A stretch of 6,110 nucleotides of DNA from an uncultured beta proteobacterium (GTDB taxonomy: Bacteria > Pseudomonadota > Gammaproteobacteria > Burkholderiales > Burkholderiaceae_C), in the NCBI GenBank assembly GCA_903914985.1, contig CAIWRE010000499.1, positions 1 to 6,110 on the forward strand. The letters are read 5' to 3'. Positions within the stretch are counted from its first letter, which is position 1; every line of letters starts with the position of its first letter. A program made the translations under genes and the position numbers. Under the pieces are notes generated by a model, which worked only from the letters and a program-made list of their open reading frames with translations, had not been told where the DNA came from and did not search any database. Positions 1 to 5,366 of the stretch are shown in pieces.

Positions 1-1
1 A

Positions 2-466
2 TTTTTGCTGTTTGGCGATGGCAAGCTCACCGCATGCAAACCCATCAGCGACGATGACTTGGCGGACTACCTGGTGGGCTGCTTGTCGGACCCATCGCGG
101 CACAACTGCATACTGCCTATCGGCGGCCCCGGACCGGCCATTACTCCCCTTCAGCAGGGTGAATACCTTTTTCAGCTTGTGGGCAAAGCGCCGCATTTCA
201 AGCACGTTCCGCTCGGCCTCATGGACTTCATCATTGGCGTGTTGAACCTGGCAGGAAAACTGATTCCCCGCCTTGCCGACAAAGCGGAACTGGCGCGTAT
301 CGGGCGGTACTATGCGACCGAGTCCATGCTGGTATGGGATGCGCAAGCGAACCGGTACGACGAGGACAAGACGCCCAGCCATGGCAGCCAGTCCTTGTTT
401 GACGCCTATGAAGCGTGGCTGAAGGGTGAGAAAGCCCCGGAGCGCGGGGACCACGCCGTTTTCTAA
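2..466 (+). CDS. bciA: Divinyl chlorophyllide 8-vinyl reductase, BciA/DVR type (5' partial)
   Basis: This is the C-terminal part (about 154 residues) of an NAD(P)H-dependent reductase that converts the 8-vinyl group of divinyl (proto)chlorophyllide to ethyl, a step in (bacterio)chlorophyll synthesis. The frame is open to the left edge, so the true start and the N-terminal NAD(P)-binding Rossmann part lie outside the window; the TTG at 5-7 is an internal leucine. The identification rests on family signatures recalled from plant DVR and bacterial BciA: FGDGKLTACKPIS near the visible start, LPIGGPGPAITP at about residues 38-49 followed by QGEYLF, then MDFIIGVL, and IGRYYATESML at about 100-110, ending in TPSHGSQSLF and a short charged tail. 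It stops with TAA and converges on the cbb operon with only 12 bases between stops. A general NmrA/SDR protein is the alternative, but the match runs along the whole fragment. It indicates a chlorophyll-making host. Confidence 0.88.
   Translation, partial: FLLFGDGKLTACKPISDDDLADYLVGCLSDPSRHNCILPIGGPGPAITPLQQGEYLFQLVGKAPHFKHVPLGLMDFIIGVLNLAGKLIPRLADKAELARIGRYYATESMLVWDAQANRYDEDKTPSHGSQSLFDAYEAWLKGEKAPERGDHAVF
435..449 (-). terminator. Candidate weak terminator hairpin for the cbb operon, inside the bciA 3' end
   Basis: Read on the minus strand, a perfect 5-bp GC-only stem (CCCCG/CGGGG) with a 5-base loop lies 30-44 bases past the gph stop, followed by CTTTCTC. The position suits the end of the cbb transcript, but the stem is short and the pyrimidine tail is not a clean U-run, so termination could equally be Rho-dependent. 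The hairpin falls within the last codons of bciA, which constrains its sequence independently. Confidence 0.27.
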
Positions 467-478
467 AGCGCCAAAGTC

Positions 479-1156
479 TCAAGACGTCCATTCCAAAAAC
501 ACGCCGAAGTCGGGGATCAGCCGGTCTGGCATGTTGTCGGCGATGGCCTGGCCCATGTTGTAGCCATAGGGCACGGCCCATACCGCCACGCCTGCAGCGC
601 GCGCAGTCGCGATGTCGATGCTCGAGTCCCCAACAAACAGTGTTTTCTGGGGCCCCACACCCAGCTTCAACATGCAATCTTGCACGCCATCGGGCTTGGG
701 CTTTTTGGTGGGCAGCGTGTCGCCGCTGACGATGCGATCCAAGAGCGGCGTCAGGCCATGGGCATCCAGCACCGTGCGGGTATAGGCCCCTTCTTTGTTG
801 GTGACCACGCCTAAATGAACGCCTTGTTCTTTCAAGTGCTTCAACGCATCTATCACGTGGGGATAGCAGTGACTGCGGGTACCGCAGCGCGCGCGGTAGT
901 GCTTCTGAAAAACAGCGGCCTGGGCCTTGAGCTGCGGCGAATGGCGCACCTCGTTCTCAGGCAGCTTTTGCACATCGGCCAATGCTTGGATGAGCAACTC
1001 CAAGGTGCCGTGGCCAATCCAATCATTCACCTGGCTTTGCGTGACATGTTGCAGGCCCAGCTCAGTCAGCGTATCGTTGACGGCGTCGCAAATTTCAGGC
1101 GCCGTTTCAACCAGCGTGCCATCCAGGTCAAAGAGAACCAGATCAAAGGGCTTCAT
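479..1156 (-). CDS. gph: Phosphoglycolate phosphatase (HAD family), CbbZ/Gph type
   Basis: Predicted to hydrolyse 2-phosphoglycolate, the toxic product of Rubisco oxygenation, to glycolate in the cytosol. The protein is 225 residues, normal for the family. HAD motifs are all present: FDLDGT with nucleophile D10 and acid/base D12, motif II TN at 119-120, motif III KKPKP around K151-K152, and motif IV GDSSID with metal-binding D177 and D181. Residues about 15-95 form the helical cap typical of Gph. The ATG at 1156 was chosen because the HAD motif starts eight residues later; upstream codons in this frame only shadow cbbP. Its start overlaps the cbbP stop in an ATGA (1153-1156), and no good Shine-Dalgarno sits at normal distance (the nearest GGAG is about 17 bases upstream), so it is probably translated by coupling to cbbP. 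It is the last gene of the operon. Being next to cbbP supports the cbbZ role; substrate preference is inferred from family and context. Confidence 0.9.
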   Translation of the reverse strand: MKPFDLVLFDLDGTLVETAPEICDAVNDTLTELGLQHVTQSQVNDWIGHGTLELLIQALADVQKLPENEVRHSPQLKAQAAVFQKHYRARCGTRSHCYPHVIDALKHLKEQGVHLGVVTNKEGAYTRTVLDAHGLTPLLDRIVSGDTLPTKKPKPDGVQDCMLKLGVGPQKTLFVGDSSIDIATARAAGVAVWAVPYGYNMGQAIADNMPDRLIPDFGVFLEWTS

Positions 1157-2028
1157 AGTGCGCGCTTTTTGCGCTCCATCATGCGCCAGATAAAGGGGGT
1201 GAATATCAGCTGCATGGCGAGCTCCATTTTTCCACCGGGCACCACAATGGTGTTGGCGCGGCTCATAAAGCTGCCGTCGATCATGCTGCGCAGGTACTGG
1301 AAATCGATGCCCTTGGGTTTGGCGAAGCGAATGACCACCATGCTTTCGTCGGGCGAGGGAATGTCGCGGGAGGTAAAGGGGTTGCTGGTGTCGACCATGG
1401 GCACACGCTGGAAGTTGACATGGGTGTGTACGAACTGCGGGCAAATGTAGTTCACATAGTCAGGCATGCGGCGCAGGATGGTGTCTGTCACGGCCTCCGT
1501 GCTGTAGCCGCGCTTGGACTTGTCGCGCCAGAGCTTTTGAATCCACTCCAGGTTGATAACCGGCACCACGCCAATCAGCAAATCAGGGTGTTTCGCGATG
1601 TTGATTTCCGGAGTGACGACCGCGCCGTGCAGGCCTTCATAAAACAGCAGATCGGTGCCGGCGGGCACATCTTGCCAGGGTGTAAAGGTGCCCGGCTCTT
1701 GCGCATAAGGCGCTGCTTCCTCGTGGTCGTGCAGGTACTTGCGTTGCTTGCCGGTGCCCGTTTTTGCGTAATTGGAAAACAAGGATTCCAGTTCAGAAAA
1801 CAGGTTGTTCTCCGGTCCGAAGTGGCTGAAGTTTTTGTTGCCTTCAGCCTCGGCCTCGGCCAGGCGCAGTTTCATTTCGGTGCGGTCGTAGCGATGGAAA
1901 CTATCGCCTTCAATGATGGCGGCTTGGACGCCCTCGCGCCGGAAAATGTTCTCAAAGGTGCGGGTGACCGAAGTGGTACCGGCACCGCTGGAGCCGGTTA
2001 TCGCGATGATGGGGTGTTTCTCTGACAT
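1153..2028 (-). CDS. cbbP: Phosphoribulokinase
   Basis: Makes ribulose-1,5-bisphosphate from ribulose-5-phosphate and ATP, the step that supplies Rubisco. The protein has 291 residues, the usual size of the octameric proteobacterial class and shorter than plant and cyanobacterial enzymes. The P-loop is GSSGAGTTS at 12-20. Residues matching the well-studied Rhodobacter sphaeroides enzyme fall at the same numbers: D42, H45 and R49 in the GDSFHRYDR segment, and K165, R168, D169 and R173 in QKLWRDKSKRG. FYEGLH at 129-134 carries the Walker B acid. The regulatory cysteines of plant PRK are not expected in this class, and none is seen near the P-loop, so thioredoxin control is unlikely; members of this class are typically activated by NADH. 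It starts 18 bases after cbbF with a clear GGAG ribosome site and ends in an ATGA overlap with gph. Confidence 0.97.
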   Translation of the reverse strand: MSEKHPIIAITGSSGAGTTSVTRTFENIFRREGVQAAIIEGDSFHRYDRTEMKLRLAEAEAEGNKNFSHFGPENNLFSELESLFSNYAKTGTGKQRKYLHDHEEAAPYAQEPGTFTPWQDVPAGTDLLFYEGLHGAVVTPEINIAKHPDLLIGVVPVINLEWIQKLWRDKSKRGYSTEAVTDTILRRMPDYVNYICPQFVHTHVNFQRVPMVDTSNPFTSRDIPSPDESMVVIRFAKPKGIDFQYLRSMIDGSFMSRANTIVVPGGKMELAMQLIFTPFIWRMMERKKRAL

Positions 2029-2033
2029 GGGGT

Positions 2034-2037
2034 CTCC
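2034..2037 (-). promoter_or_regulatory. Ribosome binding site of cbbP
   Basis: On the minus strand GGAG precedes the cbbP ATG by 5 bases (context ACGGAGACCCC-ATG), in the 18-base cbbF-cbbP gap. It fixes the cbbP start and is one of the two clear Shine-Dalgarno sites in this operon segment. Confidence 0.75.
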
Positions 2038-2046
2038 GTAACTCGA

Positions 2047-3138
2047 TTAATACCGGAATAGACTTCGTTCGGCAAACAAGGGGTTGTGCTCTTCGGTGTG
2101 TGTCGGCTCGCGGTGGTAGCGCTCTATGCGCTCGACTTCCTCGCGGGAGCCAAACACCAGACCGATGCGCTGGTGCAAGGCGGAGGGCACCACATCGAGC
2201 ACCGGCATCTCGCCCGTACTGGCGCGGCCACCCGCTTGCTCCATGATCATGCCAATGGGGTTGGCCTCGTACAGCAGACGCAGACGCCCTGCTTTGCTCG
2301 GATCTTTGGTATCGCGCGGGTACATAAACACCCCACCGCGCATCAAGATGCGATGCGCTTCGGCCACCATGCTGGCAATCCAGCGCATATTGAAGTCTTT
2401 GCCGCGCGGACCGGGCTTGCCTGCCAGGCATTCGTCCACATAGCGTTTCACCGGTGCCTGCCAAAACCGGCTGTTCGAGGCGTTGATTGCAAATTCCTGC
2501 GTTTCGGGCGCAATGCGGATGTCGCGGTGCGTCAGCATGAACTCGCCCAGGTTCGGGTCCAAGGTAAAGCCCTGCACCCCATTGCCCAAGGTCAACACCA
2601 GCATGGTGCTGGGGCCGTAAATGGCATAACCTGCAGCCACTTGGCGGGTGCCGCTTTGAAGAAAGTCAGACTCCTGAACATCACGGCCGTCCTCCGGGCC
2701 GCGCAACACGGAAAAAATACTGCCCACGGCCACATTCACATCGATGTTGCTGGAACCATCCAGTGGGTCAAACACCAGTAGGTATTTACCGCGGGGGTAC
2801 TTGGCCGGTATCTGGTACGGATCGTCCATTTCCTCGGAAGCCATGCCAGCCAAATTGCCCGCCCATTCCGTGCGGCGGATAAAGGCCTGGTTGCTCAGCA
2901 CATCCAGCGTTTTTTGCTGCTCACCTTGGACGTTGACGGTCCCCGCCTCGCCCGCGCGGTGATCGCCCAAAACCTGACCGAGTTCGCCAAAAGCTACGCC
3001 GCGCGCGATGGCTTTACAGGCCAGTGCGATGTCCAATATCAGCGCGTTGAAGTCGCCGCTGGCATCCGGAAATTTGCGTCGTTCTTCGATCAGAAACTGG
3101 GTCAGTGTCGAATGCTGGGAGCGGGTGGACAAAGGCAT
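2047..3138 (-). CDS. cbbF: Fructose-1,6-bisphosphatase, class I
   Basis: Hydrolyses fructose-1,6-bisphosphate to fructose-6-phosphate in the regenerative phase of the Calvin cycle; operon-borne bacterial forms may also act on sedoheptulose-1,7-bisphosphate. The protein is 363 residues, in the class I range. Visible landmarks are TLTQFLIEERR at about 11-21, the metal-binding acidic segment around SEEMDDPY (101-108), the signature FDPLDGSSNID at 123-133, and the sugar-phosphate and metal segment GRLRLLYEANPIGMIMEQAGG at about 284-304. The ATG at 3138 puts TLTQFL at the usual distance from the N-terminus. The upstream ribosome site is weak (GAAAG about 7 bases before ATG). It lies 17 bases after cbbY; in many betaproteobacterial cbb operons cbbE sits between these two genes, and it is absent here. 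A second FBPase for gluconeogenesis may exist elsewhere in the genome. The assignment to the Calvin cycle rests on operon position. Confidence 0.95.
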   Translation of the reverse strand: MPLSTRSQHSTLTQFLIEERRKFPDASGDFNALILDIALACKAIARGVAFGELGQVLGDHRAGEAGTVNVQGEQQKTLDVLSNQAFIRRTEWAGNLAGMASEEMDDPYQIPAKYPRGKYLLVFDPLDGSSNIDVNVAVGSIFSVLRGPEDGRDVQESDFLQSGTRQVAAGYAIYGPSTMLVLTLGNGVQGFTLDPNLGEFMLTHRDIRIAPETQEFAINASNSRFWQAPVKRYVDECLAGKPGPRGKDFNMRWIASMVAEAHRILMRGGVFMYPRDTKDPSKAGRLRLLYEANPIGMIMEQAGGRASTGEMPVLDVVPSALHQRIGLVFGSREEVERIERYHREPTHTEEHNPLFAERSLFRY

Positions 3139-3155
3139 GGTGTACTTTCAATCAC

Positions 3156-3875
3156 TCAAAGACTACGAACTTGGCTATGCCAGATTCGCAAATCGGTCAC
3201 CGTGGTAGTGGCCAAGTCAGGCAAGAGGCGCATCGCGCCGGAAAAATCATGGTGGGCGGTGAAATGGGTGGGCGTAATGACGGTCGCAAGGCCTGCGGCC
3301 ACGGCGGCCCGAAGGCCATTGGACGAGTCCTCAAAAGCCATGCACTGCTCAGCGGCCATACCCATCCGCTGCAGTGTTTGGCGGTAGACCTGGGGGTTGG
3401 GTTTTTTAATGGGCGCTGTAGAGGCGTCTTCCACGACTCCGAAAAAACTTCTCCATTCAGGCCCTATGGATTTGCGCAAGAGGCTCGCGATGTTGACCGG
3501 TGAAGTCGTGGTGGCAATTGCCAAGCTCAAACCCTGGGCATGGGCTGACTCAATCAGGGCCAGCACACCCGGTCGAAGTGTCACCAGGCCATCGTTGACC
3601 ATGCCTTCGTAGGCCGCAGTCTTGATCTCATGCAAGCGTGCGATGGTGTCTTGCAAGGCGTGGGCATCAATGCCCACAATGTCGCCCCGCGTGTGTTTCC
3701 AGTAGTGGGCAATGCGCTCCTTGCCGCCAGAGATATCCAGCAATTGCGTGTACAGCGGCTCGTCCCAGTCCCAATCCAAACCCTCCTGCGCAAAAGCATG
3801 GTTGAAGGCTGCGCGGTGCGCGGATTCGGTATCGGCCAGTGTGCCGTCCACATCAAAAATGAGGGCTTGAAGCAT
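3156..3875 (-). CDS. cbbY: CbbY, HAD phosphatase (probable xylulose-1,5-bisphosphatase)
   Basis: A cytosolic HAD-family phosphatase of 239 residues. In characterised red-type cbb operons CbbY dephosphorylates xylulose-1,5-bisphosphate, a Rubisco misfire product that inhibits the enzyme, giving xylulose-5-phosphate that returns to the cycle. HAD motifs: IFDVDGTLADTE with D8 and D10 as catalytic pair and E17 in the following segment, motif II ATTTS at 121-125, motif III KKPNP around K157-K158, and motif IV FEDSSNG with E182 and D183. The cap carries an ISGGKERI segment (48-55) like the conserved GGKERI of CbbY proteins, which separates it from plain phosphoglycolate phosphatases. It starts 15 bases after cbbX with only a weak AAAGA ribosome site, and precedes cbbF by 17 bases. 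Location directly behind cbbX supports a job in Rubisco maintenance. The exact substrate is inferred from family and context. Confidence 0.93.
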   Translation of the reverse strand: MLQALIFDVDGTLADTESAHRAAFNHAFAQEGLDWDWDEPLYTQLLDISGGKERIAHYWKHTRGDIVGIDAHALQDTIARLHEIKTAAYEGMVNDGLVTLRPGVLALIESAHAQGLSLAIATTTSPVNIASLLRKSIGPEWRSFFGVVEDASTAPIKKPNPQVYRQTLQRMGMAAEQCMAFEDSSNGLRAAVAAGLATVITPTHFTAHHDFSGAMRLLPDLATTTVTDLRIWHSQVRSL

Positions 3876-3890
3876 GGCGTGGTCTTTGAT

Positions 3891-4856
3891 TTAGGATTTT
3901 TGAAACACGCGGCTGCCACGAATGTCAGCCACTTCGATGGTCGTGAGGTCGTCGGCATTGAGCACACGTTGGCGATCGGCAAACAGCCGACTGGCCTGGC
4001 GCAAGCGGGCCCGGTCCAAAGCGTTGCGCACACTGCGCGCGTTAGCGAAATGGGGCTGCTGCACACGCAAACCAAGATACTGTTCAAAGGCATCTTTTGC
4101 GCCCGGGCCAAAACGGTAGTTTTGGGTTGCCAGCGTGAGGTCAGCAATGTGCAGCAACTCGTCAACCGCGTAGTCGGGGAAGTCCAGATGGTGGGCGATC
4201 CGCGAGCTCATGCCCGGGTTGGACTGAAAAAACGTGTCCATGCGGTCTTTGTATCCCGCCAAGATGACCACCAGGTCATCGCGCTGGTTTTCCATCACCT
4301 GCAGCAGGATTTCGATGGCTTCCTGCCCGTAGTCGCGCTCGTTCTCGGGGCGGTACAGGTAATAGGCTTCGTCGATGAACAGCACACCACCCATGGCACG
4401 CTTGAGCACCTCTTTGGTTTTGGGTGCGGTGTGACCAATGTACTGCCCCACCAAATCGTCGCGCGTGACCGACACCAAATGGCCTTTGCGCACAAAGCCC
4501 AAGCGGTGCAGGATTTGCGCCATGCGACTAGCGACCGTGGTCTTGCCGGTGCCGGGGTTGCCGCTAAAGCACATGTGCAAACTTGGCGCCTGGCTGGTCA
4601 GCCCCAGGTTGACCCGCAACTTGTCGATGACCAGCAGTGCTGCAATGTCGTGGATACGCGCTTTGACCGGCACGAGGCCCACCAAATCGCGGTCCAACTC
4701 TTGAAGCACCGCTTCCACCTGCGAGCCCTCCAGCACCTCGGCAACAGAGCGTGCGCCTGACGTGCGGTCCACGCGTTGTTCGTCGGTCGCCGACGGCGCG
4801 CTGCGGTCTGCCACAGGCAATGTGCTGCCCGGGATTGCGTAAGAAGGCGTGCTCAT
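3891..4856 (-). CDS. cbbX: CbbX, red-type Rubisco activase (AAA+ ATPase)
   Basis: A hexameric AAA+ protein that remodels inhibited red-type (form IC/ID) Rubisco, pulling on the extended large-subunit C-terminus to release bound inhibitory sugar phosphates; in known examples it needs RuBP for activation. With the ATG at 4856 it has 321 residues. Motifs: Walker A GNPGTGKTT at 99-107, Walker B VLFIDEAY at 158-165, pore-loop segment YIGHTAPKTKE at 139-149, arginine-finger region NPGMSSRI ending near R219-I220, and sensor-2 region NARSVRNALDRAR around 272-284. The first 35 or so residues are rich in Ser, Thr, Pro and Ala and look disordered. The start is uncertain: neither this ATG nor an in-frame TTG at 4880 (329 residues) has a clear Shine-Dalgarno; ATG was preferred by codon. 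It follows cbbS by 40 bases and precedes cbbY by 15. Confidence 0.95.
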   Translation of the reverse strand: MSTPSYAIPGSTLPVADRSAPSATDEQRVDRTSGARSVAEVLEGSQVEAVLQELDRDLVGLVPVKARIHDIAALLVIDKLRVNLGLTSQAPSLHMCFSGNPGTGKTTVASRMAQILHRLGFVRKGHLVSVTRDDLVGQYIGHTAPKTKEVLKRAMGGVLFIDEAYYLYRPENERDYGQEAIEILLQVMENQRDDLVVILAGYKDRMDTFFQSNPGMSSRIAHHLDFPDYAVDELLHIADLTLATQNYRFGPGAKDAFEQYLGLRVQQPHFANARSVRNALDRARLRQASRLFADRQRVLNADDLTTIEVADIRGSRVFQKS

Positions 4857-4870
4857 GGTGCTAGGTAGGG

Positions 4871-4891
4871 CTTGGTGCAATGGCCATCAAG
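4871..4891 (-). other. Imperfect hairpin in the cbbS-cbbX gap
   Basis: On the transcript strand CTTGATG and CACCAAG can pair over 7 positions with one A-C mismatch around a 7-base loop (GCCATTG). It occupies most of the 40-base spacer between cbbS and cbbX. There is no U-run after it, so it is not a standard terminator. It could influence mRNA stability or cbbX translation, lowering CbbX relative to Rubisco subunits, but a chance structure is quite possible. Confidence 0.2.
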
Positions 4892-4896
4892 ACCGG

Positions 4897-5337
4897 TCAG
4901 CTTTTGTAACGCTCGCCTTCGGCCTGGGTCGCGCCGTAGCCGCGGGTGGTGTAGCGCAGCGAACGGCCATTGACCTCCTGGCGCTCGAGCATGAAACCGG
5001 GCTCGTGCTTTGGACGGTTGACGATAAAGCTCATGGCAATGGTTTCCACGCCGCGGGTCGAGTCAAACGCCATCATGCGGATGTAGTGGTTGGGGAAAGC
5101 CGCGCGGCAGGCCTTGAGTTCCTGCATGACGCCAGCGGCATCGTGCAGGTCAAACATGGGGTTGCCATACATGTCCCAGTAGGTGTTGCGCGGGTGTGGA
5201 TCATCGGTGTATTCGACGCTCCAGGCGTAGCCTTTGCGCAGGCCGTATTCAATTTGCAGCGTGATTTCTGCGTCGGTCAGATCGGGCAGAAAACTGAATT
5301 GGCCTTGCGTCAAGCGGCCGGTCGGATTGGTCATCAT
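4897..5337 (-). CDS. cbbS: Rubisco small subunit, form IC
   Basis: Small subunit of the L8S8 ribulose-1,5-bisphosphate carboxylase/oxygenase. The protein has 146 residues, longer than green-type small subunits. It begins with the red-type N-terminus TQGQFSFLPDLTD (10-22), carries the small-subunit core with NTYWDMYGNPMFDL at 51-64, and has the C-terminal extension expected of form IC/ID enzymes (about 109-146, including RQEVNGRSLRYTTRGY), which in known structures forms a beta-barrel lining the central solvent channel. Two ATGs are adjacent (5337 and 5334); the first lies 9 bases after an AAGGAG ribosome site and is preferred. It follows cbbL by 29 bases. Both the sequence and the red-type partner CbbX argue for form IC rather than form IA. 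Confidence 0.97.
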   Translation of the reverse strand: MMTNPTGRLTQGQFSFLPDLTDAEITLQIEYGLRKGYAWSVEYTDDPHPRNTYWDMYGNPMFDLHDAAGVMQELKACRAAFPNHYIRMMAFDSTRGVETIAMSFIVNRPKHEPGFMLERQEVNGRSLRYTTRGYGATQAEGERYKS

Positions 5338-5346
5338 GGTGTGTTT

Positions 5347-5352
5347 CTCCTT
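5347..5352 (-). promoter_or_regulatory. Ribosome binding site of cbbS
   Basis: On the minus strand AAGGAG sits 9 bases before the first of two tandem ATG codons, in the 29-base cbbL-cbbS gap. It is the strongest Shine-Dalgarno in the window, consistent with the high translation needed for a Rubisco subunit, and it favours the ATG at 5337 over the one at 5334. Confidence 0.75.
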
Positions 5353-5366
5353 GCAACGTGGTCGTG

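Noticed and set aside
5..7. TTG as the real start of the bciA-like gene
   Set aside because: The frame is open upstream to the window edge and the homology begins in mid-protein, so the gene is cut by the window and not short.
1157..1444. N-terminal extension of gph by 96 codons
   Set aside because: The extension lies inside cbbP in another frame, is Arg/His-rich with no HAD similarity, and the family starts right at the ATG at 1156.
815..1450. A 211-codon plus-strand open frame across the gph-cbbP junction
   Set aside because: Antisense shadow of two well-supported genes, with no family motif or ribosome site I can see.
1420..2025. A 201-codon plus-strand open frame opposite cbbP
   Set aside because: Mirror of the phosphoribulokinase coding sequence; composition is that of an antisense frame.
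2086..2781. A 231-codon plus-strand open frame opposite cbbF
   Set aside because: Antisense shadow of the fructose bisphosphatase; His/Ala-rich text without domain features.
3630..4760. A 376-codon plus-strand open frame opposite cbbX and the start of cbbY
   Set aside because: It lies antisense to a gene with complete AAA+ motifs and shows no recognisable domain; long antisense frames are common in GC-rich DNA.
4861..4887. Tiny ATG-started frame in the cbbS-cbbX gap (8 codons)
   Set aside because: It is out of frame with cbbX, has no ribosome site, and is too short to support as a leader peptide.
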